Source of the DNA: DATHTS01 sp041940425
GTDB taxonomy: Bacteria > Acidobacteriota > Blastocatellia > Pyrinomonadales > Pyrinomonadaceae
Direction: 5' to 3'
DNA: 64,000 bases
NCBI GenBank assembly: GCA_041940425.1
Contig: JBGTSF010000003.1
Coordinates: forward strand, 1-64,000
How positions within the stretch are numbered: the first letter of the stretch is position 1; every line of letters begins with the position of its first letter. Below the pieces are notes generated by a model. That model ran no database searches, was not told where the DNA came from, and worked only from the letters and a program-made list of their open reading frames with translations. Of this stretch, positions 16,656-25,539 are shown piece by piece. Made by a program: the position numbers and the translations under genes.

Positions 16656-17051
16656 ATGGAATTTAAAGGTGCAATTCCTGACAGAGTAAATTTTCTTGCT
16701 AACAGAGTTGTTAATGCTTCAATTAAAGTTCATAAAAATCTAGGTCCGGGTTTACTCGAAAGCGTCTATGAAACTTGTTTGTATTACGAATTAAACAAAG
16801 AAGGTCTGGAAGTTGAAAAGCAAGTCAGATTGCCGATTGTTTATGACGGCATCAAACTCGATGCAGATTTAAGACTTGATATTTGGGTAGAAAAAAGTTT
16901 GATTGTCGAGATAAAATCAGTCGAAGTGCTTTTGCCTGTTCATCAAGCACAACTTTTAACTTACCTAAAATTAACAAACAATCGGCTCGGTTTGCTGATA
17001 AATTTCAATGTCGTTTTACTCAAACAAGGTATCAAAAGGATCGCTCTTTAG
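16656..17051 (+). CDS. GxxExxY-family protein (PD-(D/E)XK nuclease-like)
   Basis: 131 residues. LGPGLLESVYETCLYYEL contains the name-giving GLLESVY motif. YDGIKLDADLRLDIWVEKS then LIVEIKSVE gives the D...ExK core of a PD-(D/E)XK_3 nuclease-like fold. HQAQLLTYLKL and GLLINF complete the family pattern. Function is not established; a nuclease or nucleic-acid-binding role is inferred from the fold. AT-rich codon usage differs from its GC-richer neighbours. Inverted CACAAAGG-type repeats bracket the gene, with GAGG 8 nt before the ATG placed just after the left repeat, so gene and repeats look like one unit. Confidence 0.9.
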   Translation: MEFKGAIPDRVNFLANRVVNASIKVHKNLGPGLLESVYETCLYYELNKEGLEVEKQVRLPIVYDGIKLDADLRLDIWVEKSLIVEIKSVEVLLPVHQAQLLTYLKLTNNRLGLLINFNVVLLKQGIKRIAL

Positions 17052-17057
17052 CTTTTT

Positions 17058-17121
17058 ACCACAAAGACACAAAGGACACAAAGTTTTAAAAATTTCTTTG
17101 TGTCCTTTGTGCCTTTGTGGT
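17058..17121. terminator. 26-bp repeat hairpin downstream of the GxxExxY gene
   Basis: Arms 17058-17083 and 17096-17121 are inverted with one mismatch and a 12-nt loop, built from CACAAAGR units. It lies between two convergent genes and probably ends both transcripts. The same units at 16609-16636 tie it to the GxxExxY cassette. Confidence 0.7.
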
Positions 17122-17131
17122 GAATTCCCTT

Positions 17132-19498
17132 TTAATATCTCATTAATTCCTGAATAGCCTTCTCGACATCTTCGATCTGCGGCAGGATAAAGTCTTCGAC
17201 CTGCGGAGCATACGCAACAAACGTATCGGTCGCGCCGACACGACGAACTGGCGCGTCCAAATACTCAAACAATTCGTCGGAGATCCGCGCGGCGATTTCC
17301 GCGCCGTAGCCGTAAGAGATCGGGTCTTCGTGCGCGACGACGACGCGCGAGGTCTTTTTGACCGATTCGGCGATGCGTTCCCAATCGTATGGCACGAGCG
17401 TGCGAAGATCAATCAATTCGACCGACACGCCTTCTTTTTCCAGACGTTTGGCGGCTTCGAAACTTCTCTGCACGAGTGCGCCGTAGGTAACGATCGTGAC
17501 GTCAGTTCCCTCGCGGACGACTTTCGCTTTGCCGAACGGGATCATAAATTCCGAAGACGGATACTGCGATTTGTTGTAAATCTGCCGGTAGAGGTGCTTA
17601 TGCTCTAAAAACAAAACCGGATCGTCACAGCGGATCGAAGTTCTAAGAAGCCCGTTCGCGTCGAGCGCGTTTGACGGGTAAGCAATTAAAAGTCCGGGCG
17701 TGTGCGAGAAAAGCGTCGTGCCGGACTGCGAGTGATAGACCGCGCCGCCTTTCAGATAGCCGCCGACCGGAACGCGCATGACCATCGGGCAGGTCGTGTC
17801 GCCGTCCGAACGCCAGCGCGTCAGCGCGACCTCGTTGCGAATCTGCATCATCGCCGGGAAAATGTAATCGAAAAACTGGATTTCGACGACCGGCTTTAAA
17901 TTTCTGATCGCCATTCCGACCGCGCGACCGACGATATTGGCTTCGGCGAGCGGAGAATTAAAGACACGCGCCGAACCGAATTTTCTCTGGAGATTGGCGG
18001 TTACTTTAAACACGCCGCCTTTGCCTTTGACGCGCTCCAAGTATTCCTCGCGTGAAGCGTCCGCCACGTCTTCGCCGAAAATAACGATGCGCTCGTCGCG
18101 TTCCATTTCCTCGTGCAGACAGCGGTTGATCAGATCAACCATCGTTCCCGCATTGCCGGAAAGCTCCGCGCCTTCTTCGGTGTCGAACTCTTTCGATGTC
18201 GGGTCAACATCGGGCGAAAAGACATTTCTGAGCGCGGATTCGGGCGCGGGTTGCGGCGTTTCGATGGCGATGTCCGCCGCTTCGCTGACTTCTTTGTCAA
18301 CTTCTTTTCTGAGCGTTTCCAAATCTTCCGAAGAGATAATTCCCTCGGTCATCAAAAATTCGGCAAAGGTTTTGATCGGGTCAATTTTCGCGTCCGCTTC
18401 GCGCTCTTCTTCGGGACGATAGAGTTTTTCGTCGTCGGAAAGCGAGTGCGAATACGGGCGAATCACTTTTCCGTGAACGAACGCCGGACCTTTTCTCTTT
18501 CTGCAATAATCAACCGCGCGTTTGAATGTTTCGTAAGATTCGATCGGATTCGTGCCGTCGCATTTTTGGATGTAAAGATTCGGAAAACCTTCGACCAATT
18601 TGGAAATATCGCCGCCCGCCGTGCCGACTTCGACCGGAACGCTGATGGCGTAGCCGTTGTCCTCGACGCAGAAAATAACGGGCAGTTTCAGATTGCAAGC
18701 CGTGTTGAGAGCTTCCCACCATTCGCCCTCGCTCGTCGTGCCGTCGCCGACCGACATATAGACGACCTCATCGCCTTTGAAACCCGTAACGTCGTCCTGC
18801 AATTCTTTGATCAAAGACGCGCGATACGAAGCCTCAGCCGCGCCGACCGAATGCAGTGCCTGTGTTCCTGTGCAGGAAGATTGCGACGGAACATTCAAAT
18901 CTTTATGTCCCCAGTGCGAAGGCATCTGCCGACCGTGCGAGTTCGGGTCTTTTTCCGCGCCGACCGCCGACCAGAGCATTTCCTGCGCCGTCATTCCAAG
19001 TCCGAGCATCAGAGCGCGGTCGCGGTAATACGGGAAAAACCAATCATACGCGGGCTTCATCGCCTGCGCCGCGCCGACCAAAAGGGCTTCGTGTCCCGCG
19101 CCGGAAATCTGAAAGAAAATCTTGTTCTGACCTTTAAGCTGAATTTCCTTGTCGTCAATTCTGCGCGACATATACATCGTGCGATACATCTCGACAAGAG
19201 TTTCGGGACTTAAACCGGCGTAATCTTTCGACGCTTTTTTCGCCGCCGTTTTAGCGGATTTATTATTGCCCGCGCCCGTAGATTTCGCCGCTTTCGCCGT
19301 CGAAGATTTCGCCGGTTTTATCGCGGTCTTTTTTGCTTCCTTGGCGACCGCTTCGCCGGATTTGATGGCGGTGGATTTCGCTTCAAAACCGTCGGCTTCG
19401 GTGCGTTTCGCTTTTTCGACTATTTTTGAAGGCGTTTTTTTATTATTGCTTTTGTTATTTTTCGCCGTATTTCCGGCTTTCTTCGTTGCTGTTGCCAT
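17132..19498 (-). CDS. fused alpha-beta E1 component of a 2-oxoacid dehydrogenase complex
   Basis: 788 residues from the ATG at 19496-19498, which has AGGAAAT upstream; in-frame codons further upstream are unlikely. Residues 1-93 are low-complexity, rich in Lys, Ala, Ser and Thr, like histone H1 tails. Residues 100-410 are the E1-alpha domain with the thiamine diphosphate motif starting GDGTTSEGEWWEALN at about 251. Residues 450-788 are the E1-beta transketolase-type domain (HEEMERDERIVIFGEDVADA, then DLRTLVPYDWE). It decarboxylates a 2-oxo acid, branched-chain or pyruvate, and passes the acyl group to a lipoyl E2. Separate alpha and beta subunits are the usual arrangement; here one chain carries both. 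E2 and E3 are not in the window. Confidence 0.92.
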   Translation of the reverse strand: MATATKKAGNTAKNNKSNNKKTPSKIVEKAKRTEADGFEAKSTAIKSGEAVAKEAKKTAIKPAKSSTAKAAKSTGAGNNKSAKTAAKKASKDYAGLSPETLVEMYRTMYMSRRIDDKEIQLKGQNKIFFQISGAGHEALLVGAAQAMKPAYDWFFPYYRDRALMLGLGMTAQEMLWSAVGAEKDPNSHGRQMPSHWGHKDLNVPSQSSCTGTQALHSVGAAEASYRASLIKELQDDVTGFKGDEVVYMSVGDGTTSEGEWWEALNTACNLKLPVIFCVEDNGYAISVPVEVGTAGGDISKLVEGFPNLYIQKCDGTNPIESYETFKRAVDYCRKRKGPAFVHGKVIRPYSHSLSDDEKLYRPEEEREADAKIDPIKTFAEFLMTEGIISSEDLETLRKEVDKEVSEAADIAIETPQPAPESALRNVFSPDVDPTSKEFDTEEGAELSGNAGTMVDLINRCLHEEMERDERIVIFGEDVADASREEYLERVKGKGGVFKVTANLQRKFGSARVFNSPLAEANIVGRAVGMAIRNLKPVVEIQFFDYIFPAMMQIRNEVALTRWRSDGDTTCPMVMRVPVGGYLKGGAVYHSQSGTTLFSHTPGLLIAYPSNALDANGLLRTSIRCDDPVLFLEHKHLYRQIYNKSQYPSSEFMIPFGKAKVVREGTDVTIVTYGALVQRSFEAAKRLEKEGVSVELIDLRTLVPYDWERIAESVKKTSRVVVAHEDPISYGYGAEIAARISDELFEYLDAPVRRVGATDTFVAYAPQVEDFILPQIEDVEKAIQELMRY

Positions 19499-19596
19499 TT
19501 TTATTATTTCCTGTTTGATATTTATTTCAGATAAATTGCAAACATATAATTTATCAAAGATATGATTTATGGGCAATTTGAGCGTATTCGGGATTA

Positions 19597-19683
19597 AATC
19601 AGTATAGCGAACGGTAGTGAGCAGTTTTAACTTTTTACTTGTTTAATAATGAACGGTGTTCGCTACCGCTCACTATACTGATT
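19597..19683. repeat. REP-like inverted repeat
   Basis: AATCAGTATAGCGAACGGTA (from 19597) and its imperfect inverted copy ending at 19683 are 26-nt arms with four transitions. Each arm contains a GAACGGTAGTGAGC-type core. Located between the divergent E1 and DUF427 genes. Confidence 0.65.
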
Positions 19684-19732
19684 CGAACATATTTTGTCCT
19701 GCCCGAAAGCGTTCGTTATACTGAATTTAATT

Positions 19733-20014
19733 ATGAAAGCAATCTGGAACGGACAAACCATCGCCGAATCTAACAACACCGTAGTCGTCGAAGGAAACCA
19801 TTATTTTCCCACCGATTCTATAAAAAAAGAATTTTTCGCCCCGTCGGAAACGCACACCGTCTGCGGCTGGAAAGGCACGGCGAGTTATTACGACATAATT
19901 GTAAACGGCGAAACGAACAAAGACGCGGCGTGGTTTTACCCGGAAGCGAAAGACGAAGCGAAAAACATCGAAAATTATGTCGCCTTCTGGAAAGGCGTGG
20001 AAGTAACCGAATAA
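19733..20014 (+). CDS. DUF427 family protein
   Basis: 93 residues from the ATG at 19733. MKAIWNGQTIAESNNTVVVEGNHYF at the N-terminus, the central VCGWKGTASYYDI, and KDAAWFYPEAKDEAKNIENYVAFW at the C-terminus are the conserved blocks of DUF427, a small beta-rich fold. Biochemical function is unknown in the family. An upstream in-frame TTG would extend it into repeat sequence and is rejected. It stands alone, bracketed by two different palindromic repeat elements. Confidence 0.88.
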   Translation: MKAIWNGQTIAESNNTVVVEGNHYFPTDSIKKEFFAPSETHTVCGWKGTASYYDIIVNGETNKDAAWFYPEAKDEAKNIENYVAFWKGVEVTE

Positions 20015-20042
20015 TTAGGCAATTGATCGCGTAGCGATTTTA

Positions 20043-20198
20043 TGAATTTAGCCGTGCGTTTTAACGCACGGACAACAACGATTACAATTCATGTCGCGTC
20101 AGCGACAATTGAATAATTCGCCGACATTTCGCCCGTCGCTGACGCGACGCAGACATGATAATTTCATTTCCGTGCGTTAAAACGCACGGCTAAATTCA
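20043..20198. repeat. 156-bp palindromic element with perfect 30-bp inverted ends
   Basis: Arms 20043-20072 and 20169-20198 are perfect inverted repeats of 30 bp, and each arm is itself a hairpin (CCGTGCGTTTTAACGCACGG). An inner pair, CATGTCGCGTCAGCGAC at 20090 and GTCGCTGACGCGAC at 20135, gives a second level. A GCGTAGCG/CGCTAACGCG pair sits just outside. Convergent genes lie on both sides. Confidence 0.85.
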
Positions 20199-20244
20199 CA
20201 TAACCGCTAACGCGGTAAAAACAAAAAATCTTCGATCAAACAAT

Positions 20245-22164
20245 TTACTCGATCAATCTGAATTCCCTCGGCACGAATTCCAAAACCATTAGCTCGCCGC
20301 CGTTTTCTTTGTAGGTGGCGACGACGAACATTTCGGTTTTCGGTTTGCCGCATTCGATGCGCATTCCGGCGGTGTTGCGGCTGAAGCTGATGAGCATGAT
20401 GCCGTCGAACGAAGGCTTTGATAATTTCAGATTTTGATTTTCGCTTTCGATCTCGAAGGTGATCTTTTCGGCGCAGTCAATTTCCTTCAAAGAGCCGACG
20501 AATCTTTTCTCGTTTTCGCGCGGTTTTCTGAGCGAACGGTTCAGAGCGCGGTTCAGAATCTCGGCGGGCGGCAGGAGATTTTCTTCGGCAAAATCCACAT
20601 TCTCCAAGCCGTATTTTTTCTTGAGTTCGGCGATTTCCTTTTCTCTCTGCCGGATGGATTCGAGCGCGGAGATAAAACTTTTGACGCGCTCGCAGAAATC
20701 TTTTTCAACGCAGTTCGCGCCGAGGCGTTCGGCGGTTTTCAGCGCGTTCGGAAAATCTTTTTTCCGCAGAAGAATCTGCGCGAGATTATATTCGAGCCGG
20801 AAATTCTGCGGCTGGATTTTGAGAGCTGTCTGCAAATAAATTACCGTTTCGTCCAGTTCGTCATCGTTTGCCAGAGAGATCAGCGCGAGCATTCGATACG
20901 CTTCGATGAGCCGCGGATTTTGCGCGATAGCCGACTTTAAAAGCTCGCGTATCTTCCGCGCGTCCGCTTTCGGAATGCCGCTCACATAACCGTCGTCAGC
21001 GACATTTTCTCTGAACAAAACGTCGGCAAGAAAAAACCGCGCCGCGTAATCCGCACCGTCGAGCGCGACCGCTTTTTCAAAATAAACAGCCGAATCGCTC
21101 CGCTTTCCCTGCCGCAAAAAAACTTTGCCGAGCAGTAGATTCGCCCGTGCCGATTTTTCATCGAGCGCGAGCGATCTTTGTAAAATCTCCACCGCCGCGC
21201 CGTATCTCTGCGACTGCAAAAGCAGGTCGCCGAGATATTCGAGCCAGACGGATTCATTGATCCGTTCGGTTTCAAACCGCGTTTCAAACGCGATTTTTTC
21301 GTCGAATCTGACGATCTTCGATTTGAAAGATTTATTCGCCGCGTAATTTTCGAGTTCTCTGCCGGTTTCGGAAACTTGCGTCTTAAAGGCTTCGGCAAAA
21401 GCCGCGTCGGGCGTTTTCCCGGCGGCGTTGAGCGCGATGAATTTTTTGGCGCGGTCGGTTATCGCGTCGGCATTTTTCTGCATCAGGTAATGCACCAGAA
21501 GCCACGACTGCGCGTAAAAAAGATTTTTCGTTTCCGCGTCCATCTTTGAAAGCGATTCGTATTCGACGGCGAAAAGTTTTTCGAGCGGAAGCAATCTGTA
21601 TTTTCGCAAAAACCGCCGGTGATTTTCGTGTTCCTCGCCGAAGATCGCTTCGCGTTCGTTTTTCATCCGAAAAGTTTGAAAATATTCGGCAAGCCCTTCG
21701 TTGAGCCAGACGGGCAGAGCGGTCGTTTGAAAATTATTTTTTATCAGGAAATGAAAATATTCGTGATAGCTCGTGCCGGAAGTTTTTCGCCCGTCGCCCT
21801 GCGCGGTAAAGGCGATAAAACTCGCTTCGTCGCTCGACTGAAAAAATCCGGTAACGAGTTTGTCCGCGCGACCGTCTTCGCCGAACGGCTTAAAGGGCGC
21901 GAAACTTTCCGCGTCTTTGAAGATCAGAACGGTCGGCGCGGCGGGCGCGTCAACATTGATCCGCGGAAAAGCGCGGCGCACGGCTTCTCTGAACCGTTCG
22001 AGCCGGAAGGCTTCCTCGCGGACTCTCTCTTCGCTTGCCGCGCCGACCAGATGAAAATTTTTCGTGCGGACGACGACGAATCCGTCTCCGGCAAATGCGA
22101 AAATATTTGCCGACAGCACGGCGAGAAGAAATGTAAAAATCTTAAAACAACACGATTTTTTCAT
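20245..22164 (-). CDS. secreted gluzincin-type metallopeptidase with TPR repeats
   Basis: A 639-residue protein with a signal peptide at 1-25. Residues 30-280 are a peptidase-MA-type zinc domain: HEYFH at 134-138 with a third ligand region NEGLAEYF at 155-162, the HExxH...E layout of gluzincins. TPR repeats follow at about 300-470 (YGAAVEILQRSLALDEKSARANLLLGKVFLRQGK and related units), then a charged helix and a C-terminal beta domain. Both zinc-site elements are intact, so catalysis is plausible. The substrate is unknown. It reads away from mutS2, sharing a 103-nt divergent gap. Confidence 0.8.
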   Translation of the reverse strand: MKKSCCFKIFTFLLAVLSANIFAFAGDGFVVVRTKNFHLVGAASEERVREEAFRLERFREAVRRAFPRINVDAPAAPTVLIFKDAESFAPFKPFGEDGRADKLVTGFFQSSDEASFIAFTAQGDGRKTSGTSYHEYFHFLIKNNFQTTALPVWLNEGLAEYFQTFRMKNEREAIFGEEHENHRRFLRKYRLLPLEKLFAVEYESLSKMDAETKNLFYAQSWLLVHYLMQKNADAITDRAKKFIALNAAGKTPDAAFAEAFKTQVSETGRELENYAANKSFKSKIVRFDEKIAFETRFETERINESVWLEYLGDLLLQSQRYGAAVEILQRSLALDEKSARANLLLGKVFLRQGKRSDSAVYFEKAVALDGADYAARFFLADVLFRENVADDGYVSGIPKADARKIRELLKSAIAQNPRLIEAYRMLALISLANDDELDETVIYLQTALKIQPQNFRLEYNLAQILLRKKDFPNALKTAERLGANCVEKDFCERVKSFISALESIRQREKEIAELKKKYGLENVDFAEENLLPPAEILNRALNRSLRKPRENEKRFVGSLKEIDCAEKITFEIESENQNLKLSKPSFDGIMLISFSRNTAGMRIECGKPKTEMFVVATYKENGGELMVLEFVPREFRLIE

Positions 22165-22267
22165 TTATAAAACAGGAGAAATCCAAAATTTTTTTGTCCG
22201 ATCTTTTCGGGTATTACGATTATAAACCATTTACTATTCGACTTTAAAAATTTACGATAAGTTTAAG

Positions 22268-24760
22268 ATGAACGAACAGACTTTTTCAGCTCTCGGCTAC
22301 GACGATCTTTTGATGCTCCTGACGCGCTACGCCAACACGCCGATGGGACGCGAACGCATCGCATCGCTCGCGCCGCGCGATAATCTTTTCGAACTCGAAA
22401 AAGATTTACGGGCGATTGCCGAAACTTTTGAATTAAACGAAAAACAAATCTCGTGGCGATTTTCCGAACTCGACGACCCGTCAGACGCGGTGGCAATTCT
22501 AAGAATAAAAAACGCGACATTAGAACCGACCGTCATGCTCGAACTCGTGCGGCTTTGCAATCAGGCACTTTTCGCTCGTTCGGCGATCCAGCCGGAAAAA
22601 GAATCTGCGCCTACTTTGTGGCAGACGGTCGAAATTTTGCCGCCGACTCTTTTGGAAACGATCAACCGCATCAACAAAAAACTTCTTCCGAGCGGCGAGA
22701 TTGACGATTCGGCTTCGCCGGAACTCGCACGTTTGAGACGGGAAATAAACGCGCATCGCGGGCGATTGCAAAAATCTCTGGAAAGTCTGATGAGAAACGC
22801 GGGCGACGCGATTCAGGACCAGATCGTCACTCAAAGAAACGAGCGTTTCGTCGTTCCCGTCAAAGCGGATTTTCGCGGCAAAGTGGCGGGCGTGGCGCAC
22901 GGTTTTTCGTCAAGCGGCGCAACCGTTTTCATCGAACCGCTCGAAGCCATCGAAGCAAACAACGAACTGCAATCATTAAAAGGCAAGGAAGAGCGAGAAG
23001 TCGCGCGGATTTTATTTTCGCTGACCGAAGATTTGCGCGAGCAATTACCCGCAATTGAAACCGCGGTCGAAGCGGTTGCCGAACTGGATTTCATCAAAGC
23101 GAAAGTGGAATTCGCCCGCTCATTCAAAGCGGTCGTCCCCACAATTTCCGAAGATGAAACGCTGGATTTGATCGAAGCGCGTCATCCTTTGCTGGAAGAA
23201 AGTTTGAGAAGAGGGACGAGGGACGAGGGACGAGGGACAAGTAAAGCGGAAGAAAATTATCCACAGATAAACACAGATGAACACGGATTAAAAACCAAAG
23301 ACCGTTTTGATGAAATCGTTCCCGTAAGTTTTAAATTAACAAAAGAAAATCCCGTGATGATAATTTCCGGCGCGAATGCAGGCGGGAAAACGGTTGTCTT
23401 AAAAACTGCCGGACTGCTTTCCTTGATGGCGGTTTCCGGTTTGCCCGTTCCCGCAAAAGATGCGCGGATTCCGTTTTACCGTTCGGTGCTGGCGGACATC
23501 GGCGACCATCAATCACTCTCGGCAAATCTTTCGACGTTTTCGTCGCACATCTCGAATATCGCCGCGATGATGTGCGAATGCAGGTCGCCCGCGCTCGTTC
23601 TTCTGGATGAAGTCGGCACGGGAACAGACCCGGACGAAGGCTCGGCACTCGGGGTGGCGATAGTTGATTATTTCAGAAAAAACTGCGGCGCGCAGGTCAT
23701 CGCTTCGACGCATTACCGCGGGCTTAAAATCTATGCCGCAAATGACGAAAACGTCATCAATGCGTCGGTCGAATTCGACGAAAAAACTCTCCAGCCGACA
23801 TATCGTTTGCTCGTTGGACTCGCTGGCGCGTCGAGCGGTATCGAGATCGCGCGGCGATTCGGAATCCGCGACGACGTGATCGAAACTGCCAGACAAAACT
23901 TGGATATTTCGGCGCAGGAAGCGGAAAATTATCTGCACAAATTGCAGTTTGAAACGCGCCAAGCCGAAGATTTGAGAATCGCGCTTGAAGAAGAGCGAGA
24001 AGCGACGGCGATGAAATTCGCTTCACTCGAAGTCGAAGCGAGCAGAAAGGAAAAAGCACGGCAGAAGGAATTTGAAAACGAACTAGCCGAAACCATCAAA
24101 AGTTTCGAACGCCAATCAAAAGCCTTTATCGAAAAGATCGAGGACAAAGCCTTAAAAGCCAAACTCGAAAAAGAACGCGCCGCGCGAAAAGCGGAACTCA
24201 ACCGCGCCGTAATATCAAAGGTCGGCGGTCAGCAGTCAGCATTCGGCAATCAGCCAAAAACCAAAGACCAAAAACCAAAGACCGAAAACCGTCCCGTTGA
24301 AATCGGCGACAAAGTTCTGACGAGTTTCGGCAATGTCGGCACGGTCGAAAAAATTGACAAGGAAACGGCGGAAGTCTCGGTCGGCGCGATGCGTCTGCGC
24401 GAAAAGTTGAAAAATCTGAAAGCCGTCGCCGAACAGGATACCGGAAAAGCGCAGACGCTCGGCGAGCAGTTGCAAAAACAGGCGAAAAGTTCCAACTTGC
24501 GGCTCGACACCGAAGATATGAATTCCGAATTAAATCTCATCGGCAAAACCACAGCCGAAGCCGAATACGAGATTGACAAATTTTTGGACGAAGCGTATTT
24601 GCAAAGCCTTCCGCGCGTGCGGATCATCCACGGCTTCGGCACGGGCGCGCTGAAAAATTTCGTCCATCATTTCCTCAAAGGTCATCCGCACGTTTCAAAG
24701 TTCGGCTTCGCTCCGCAAGATCAAGGCGGAAACGGTGCTACAATAGCAGAACTAAAATAA
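22268..24760 (+). CDS. mutS2: MutS2 endonuclease/ATPase with two repeat-derived insertions
   Basis: 830 residues. The N-terminal clamp and core are followed by the ABC-type ATPase with Walker A GANAGGKTV (about residue 369), the Q/signature region LSANLSTFSSHISNI, and Walker B VLLDEVGTGTDP. A long coiled coil and a KOW-like segment (VEIGDKVLTSFGNVGTV) lead to the C-terminal Smr nuclease domain (RVRIIHGFGTGALK). MutS2 suppresses homologous recombination and acts in rescue of collided ribosomes in some bacteria. Two stretches do not fit the family: residues about 316-345, made of 7-nt and 10-nt DNA repeats, and residues about 653-676, made of 7-nt repeats. Both keep the frame and sit in loops. 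A secreted-protein gene follows after 16 nt. Confidence 0.93.
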   Translation: MNEQTFSALGYDDLLMLLTRYANTPMGRERIASLAPRDNLFELEKDLRAIAETFELNEKQISWRFSELDDPSDAVAILRIKNATLEPTVMLELVRLCNQALFARSAIQPEKESAPTLWQTVEILPPTLLETINRINKKLLPSGEIDDSASPELARLRREINAHRGRLQKSLESLMRNAGDAIQDQIVTQRNERFVVPVKADFRGKVAGVAHGFSSSGATVFIEPLEAIEANNELQSLKGKEEREVARILFSLTEDLREQLPAIETAVEAVAELDFIKAKVEFARSFKAVVPTISEDETLDLIEARHPLLEESLRRGTRDEGRGTSKAEENYPQINTDEHGLKTKDRFDEIVPVSFKLTKENPVMIISGANAGGKTVVLKTAGLLSLMAVSGLPVPAKDARIPFYRSVLADIGDHQSLSANLSTFSSHISNIAAMMCECRSPALVLLDEVGTGTDPDEGSALGVAIVDYFRKNCGAQVIASTHYRGLKIYAANDENVINASVEFDEKTLQPTYRLLVGLAGASSGIEIARRFGIRDDVIETARQNLDISAQEAENYLHKLQFETRQAEDLRIALEEEREATAMKFASLEVEASRKEKARQKEFENELAETIKSFERQSKAFIEKIEDKALKAKLEKERAARKAELNRAVISKVGGQQSAFGNQPKTKDQKPKTENRPVEIGDKVLTSFGNVGTVEKIDKETAEVSVGAMRLREKLKNLKAVAEQDTGKAQTLGEQLQKQAKSSNLRLDTEDMNSELNLIGKTTAEAEYEIDKFLDEAYLQSLPRVRIIHGFGTGALKNFVHHFLKGHPHVSKFGFAPQDQGGNGATIAELK
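23211..23300 (+). repeat. short tandem repeats inserted in frame in mutS2 (site 1)
   Basis: Four 7-nt units GGGACGA (last one GGGACAA) at 23213-23240, then a 10-nt-period array starting CCACAGATAAACACAGAT at 23261. Both families recur between genes in this window. They code for residues with no MutS2 counterpart, between LLEESLRR and IVPVSFKL. Confidence 0.8.
24226..24296 (+). repeat. 7-nt tandem repeats inserted in frame in mutS2 (site 2)
   Basis: Five units like GGTCAGC (24227 onward) run into five to six units like CCAAAGA/CCAAAAA (to about 24290), all with a strict 7-nt period. They encode GGQQSAFGNQPKTKDQKP, a stretch foreign to MutS2, in the linker before the KOW-like segment. Confidence 0.8.
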
Positions 24761-24776
24761 ATCACAGGAGATAAAA

Positions 24777-25493
24777 ATGAAAACCTTTATTTTGAAAATT
24801 TTATTTGTCTTTTTAATTATCTCTGTAATTTCTCAGACGGGTTTTTCACAAGAAACGGACTCGCCGCAAGATGAAACTTCCGAACAAAAAACCGAAGCGA
24901 GATTGATAGACAAGTTTGGATTATTAGAGTGTGAAGATATTTGGTCAAGACAGGACGCTTTTTTTGTCGAACTTCAAAATTATCCCGCTGCGGTCGGTTA
25001 TGCGGTGATTTACGGAAAGAAAAACGCAACACGGCAAAACTTGGCGCGGGAGAAATTAATAAAAGGAATTATCGAACTTAAAAAATTTTCCGAAGACCGC
25101 TTGATCGTCGTCAGAGGAAAAGAAAGCGACGAACCGCACACGGAATTTTGGTTAGTTCCGCCGGGCGCGGATAAACCGGATTTTGACGAAGCGAAATGGG
25201 ATTTAACTTTTTCAACAACTCAAAAGCCGTTCATTCATTATGCGTCAGAATGGGATGTTCTTTGTCCTTACGGCGGCATTATGGAAATTTATTCGGAATA
25301 CTTAACGGAAAATCCGAAGGCTCGCGCCAATATCGTCATTCATGCAAAATCGAAGGCGGAATTTCAGAAACAAAAAGCAGAGTTTTCAGATGAACTGACC
25401 GAAAAATATAAAATCTCGCCAAAGCGAATCAGATACTTTTTTGTTAAAAGAAAATCCGATTCCGAAAGCTACGAACTCTGGCTTCTTCCTTAA
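24777..25493 (+). CDS. exported protein with two related halves, function unknown
   Basis: 238 residues with a signal peptide at 1-25 (GFSQ). The first half contains AAVGYAVIYGKKNATRQNLA, ending TEFWLVPPGA. The second contains ARANIVIHAKSKAEFQK, ending YELWLLP. These read as an internal duplication of about 70 residues (strand, helix, strand with Glu-x-Trp-Leu-x-Pro end). One Cys in ECEDIW and one in VLCPYG could pair. I do not recognise a named family. AGGAG 7 nt before the ATG and a 16-nt gap after mutS2 suggest co-transcription, which may be incidental. Confidence 0.7.
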   Translation: MKTFILKILFVFLIISVISQTGFSQETDSPQDETSEQKTEARLIDKFGLLECEDIWSRQDAFFVELQNYPAAVGYAVIYGKKNATRQNLAREKLIKGIIELKKFSEDRLIVVRGKESDEPHTEFWLVPPGADKPDFDEAKWDLTFSTTQKPFIHYASEWDVLCPYGGIMEIYSEYLTENPKARANIVIHAKSKAEFQKQKAEFSDELTEKYKISPKRIRYFFVKRKSDSESYELWLLP

Positions 25494-25539
25494 AATTAAA
25501 AAAATTGACACAAAAGATTATTAAGCGCAAAATTTTACT

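Noticed and set aside
18113..19213. Long open frame antisense to the E1 dehydrogenase
   Set aside because: Shadow frame, no domain, no ribosome-binding site, and the sense strand is strongly conserved.
22268..24760. mutS2 as a pseudogene because of foreign stretches
   Set aside because: Both insertions keep the frame, all catalytic motifs and the Smr domain are intact, and both lie in likely loops or linkers.
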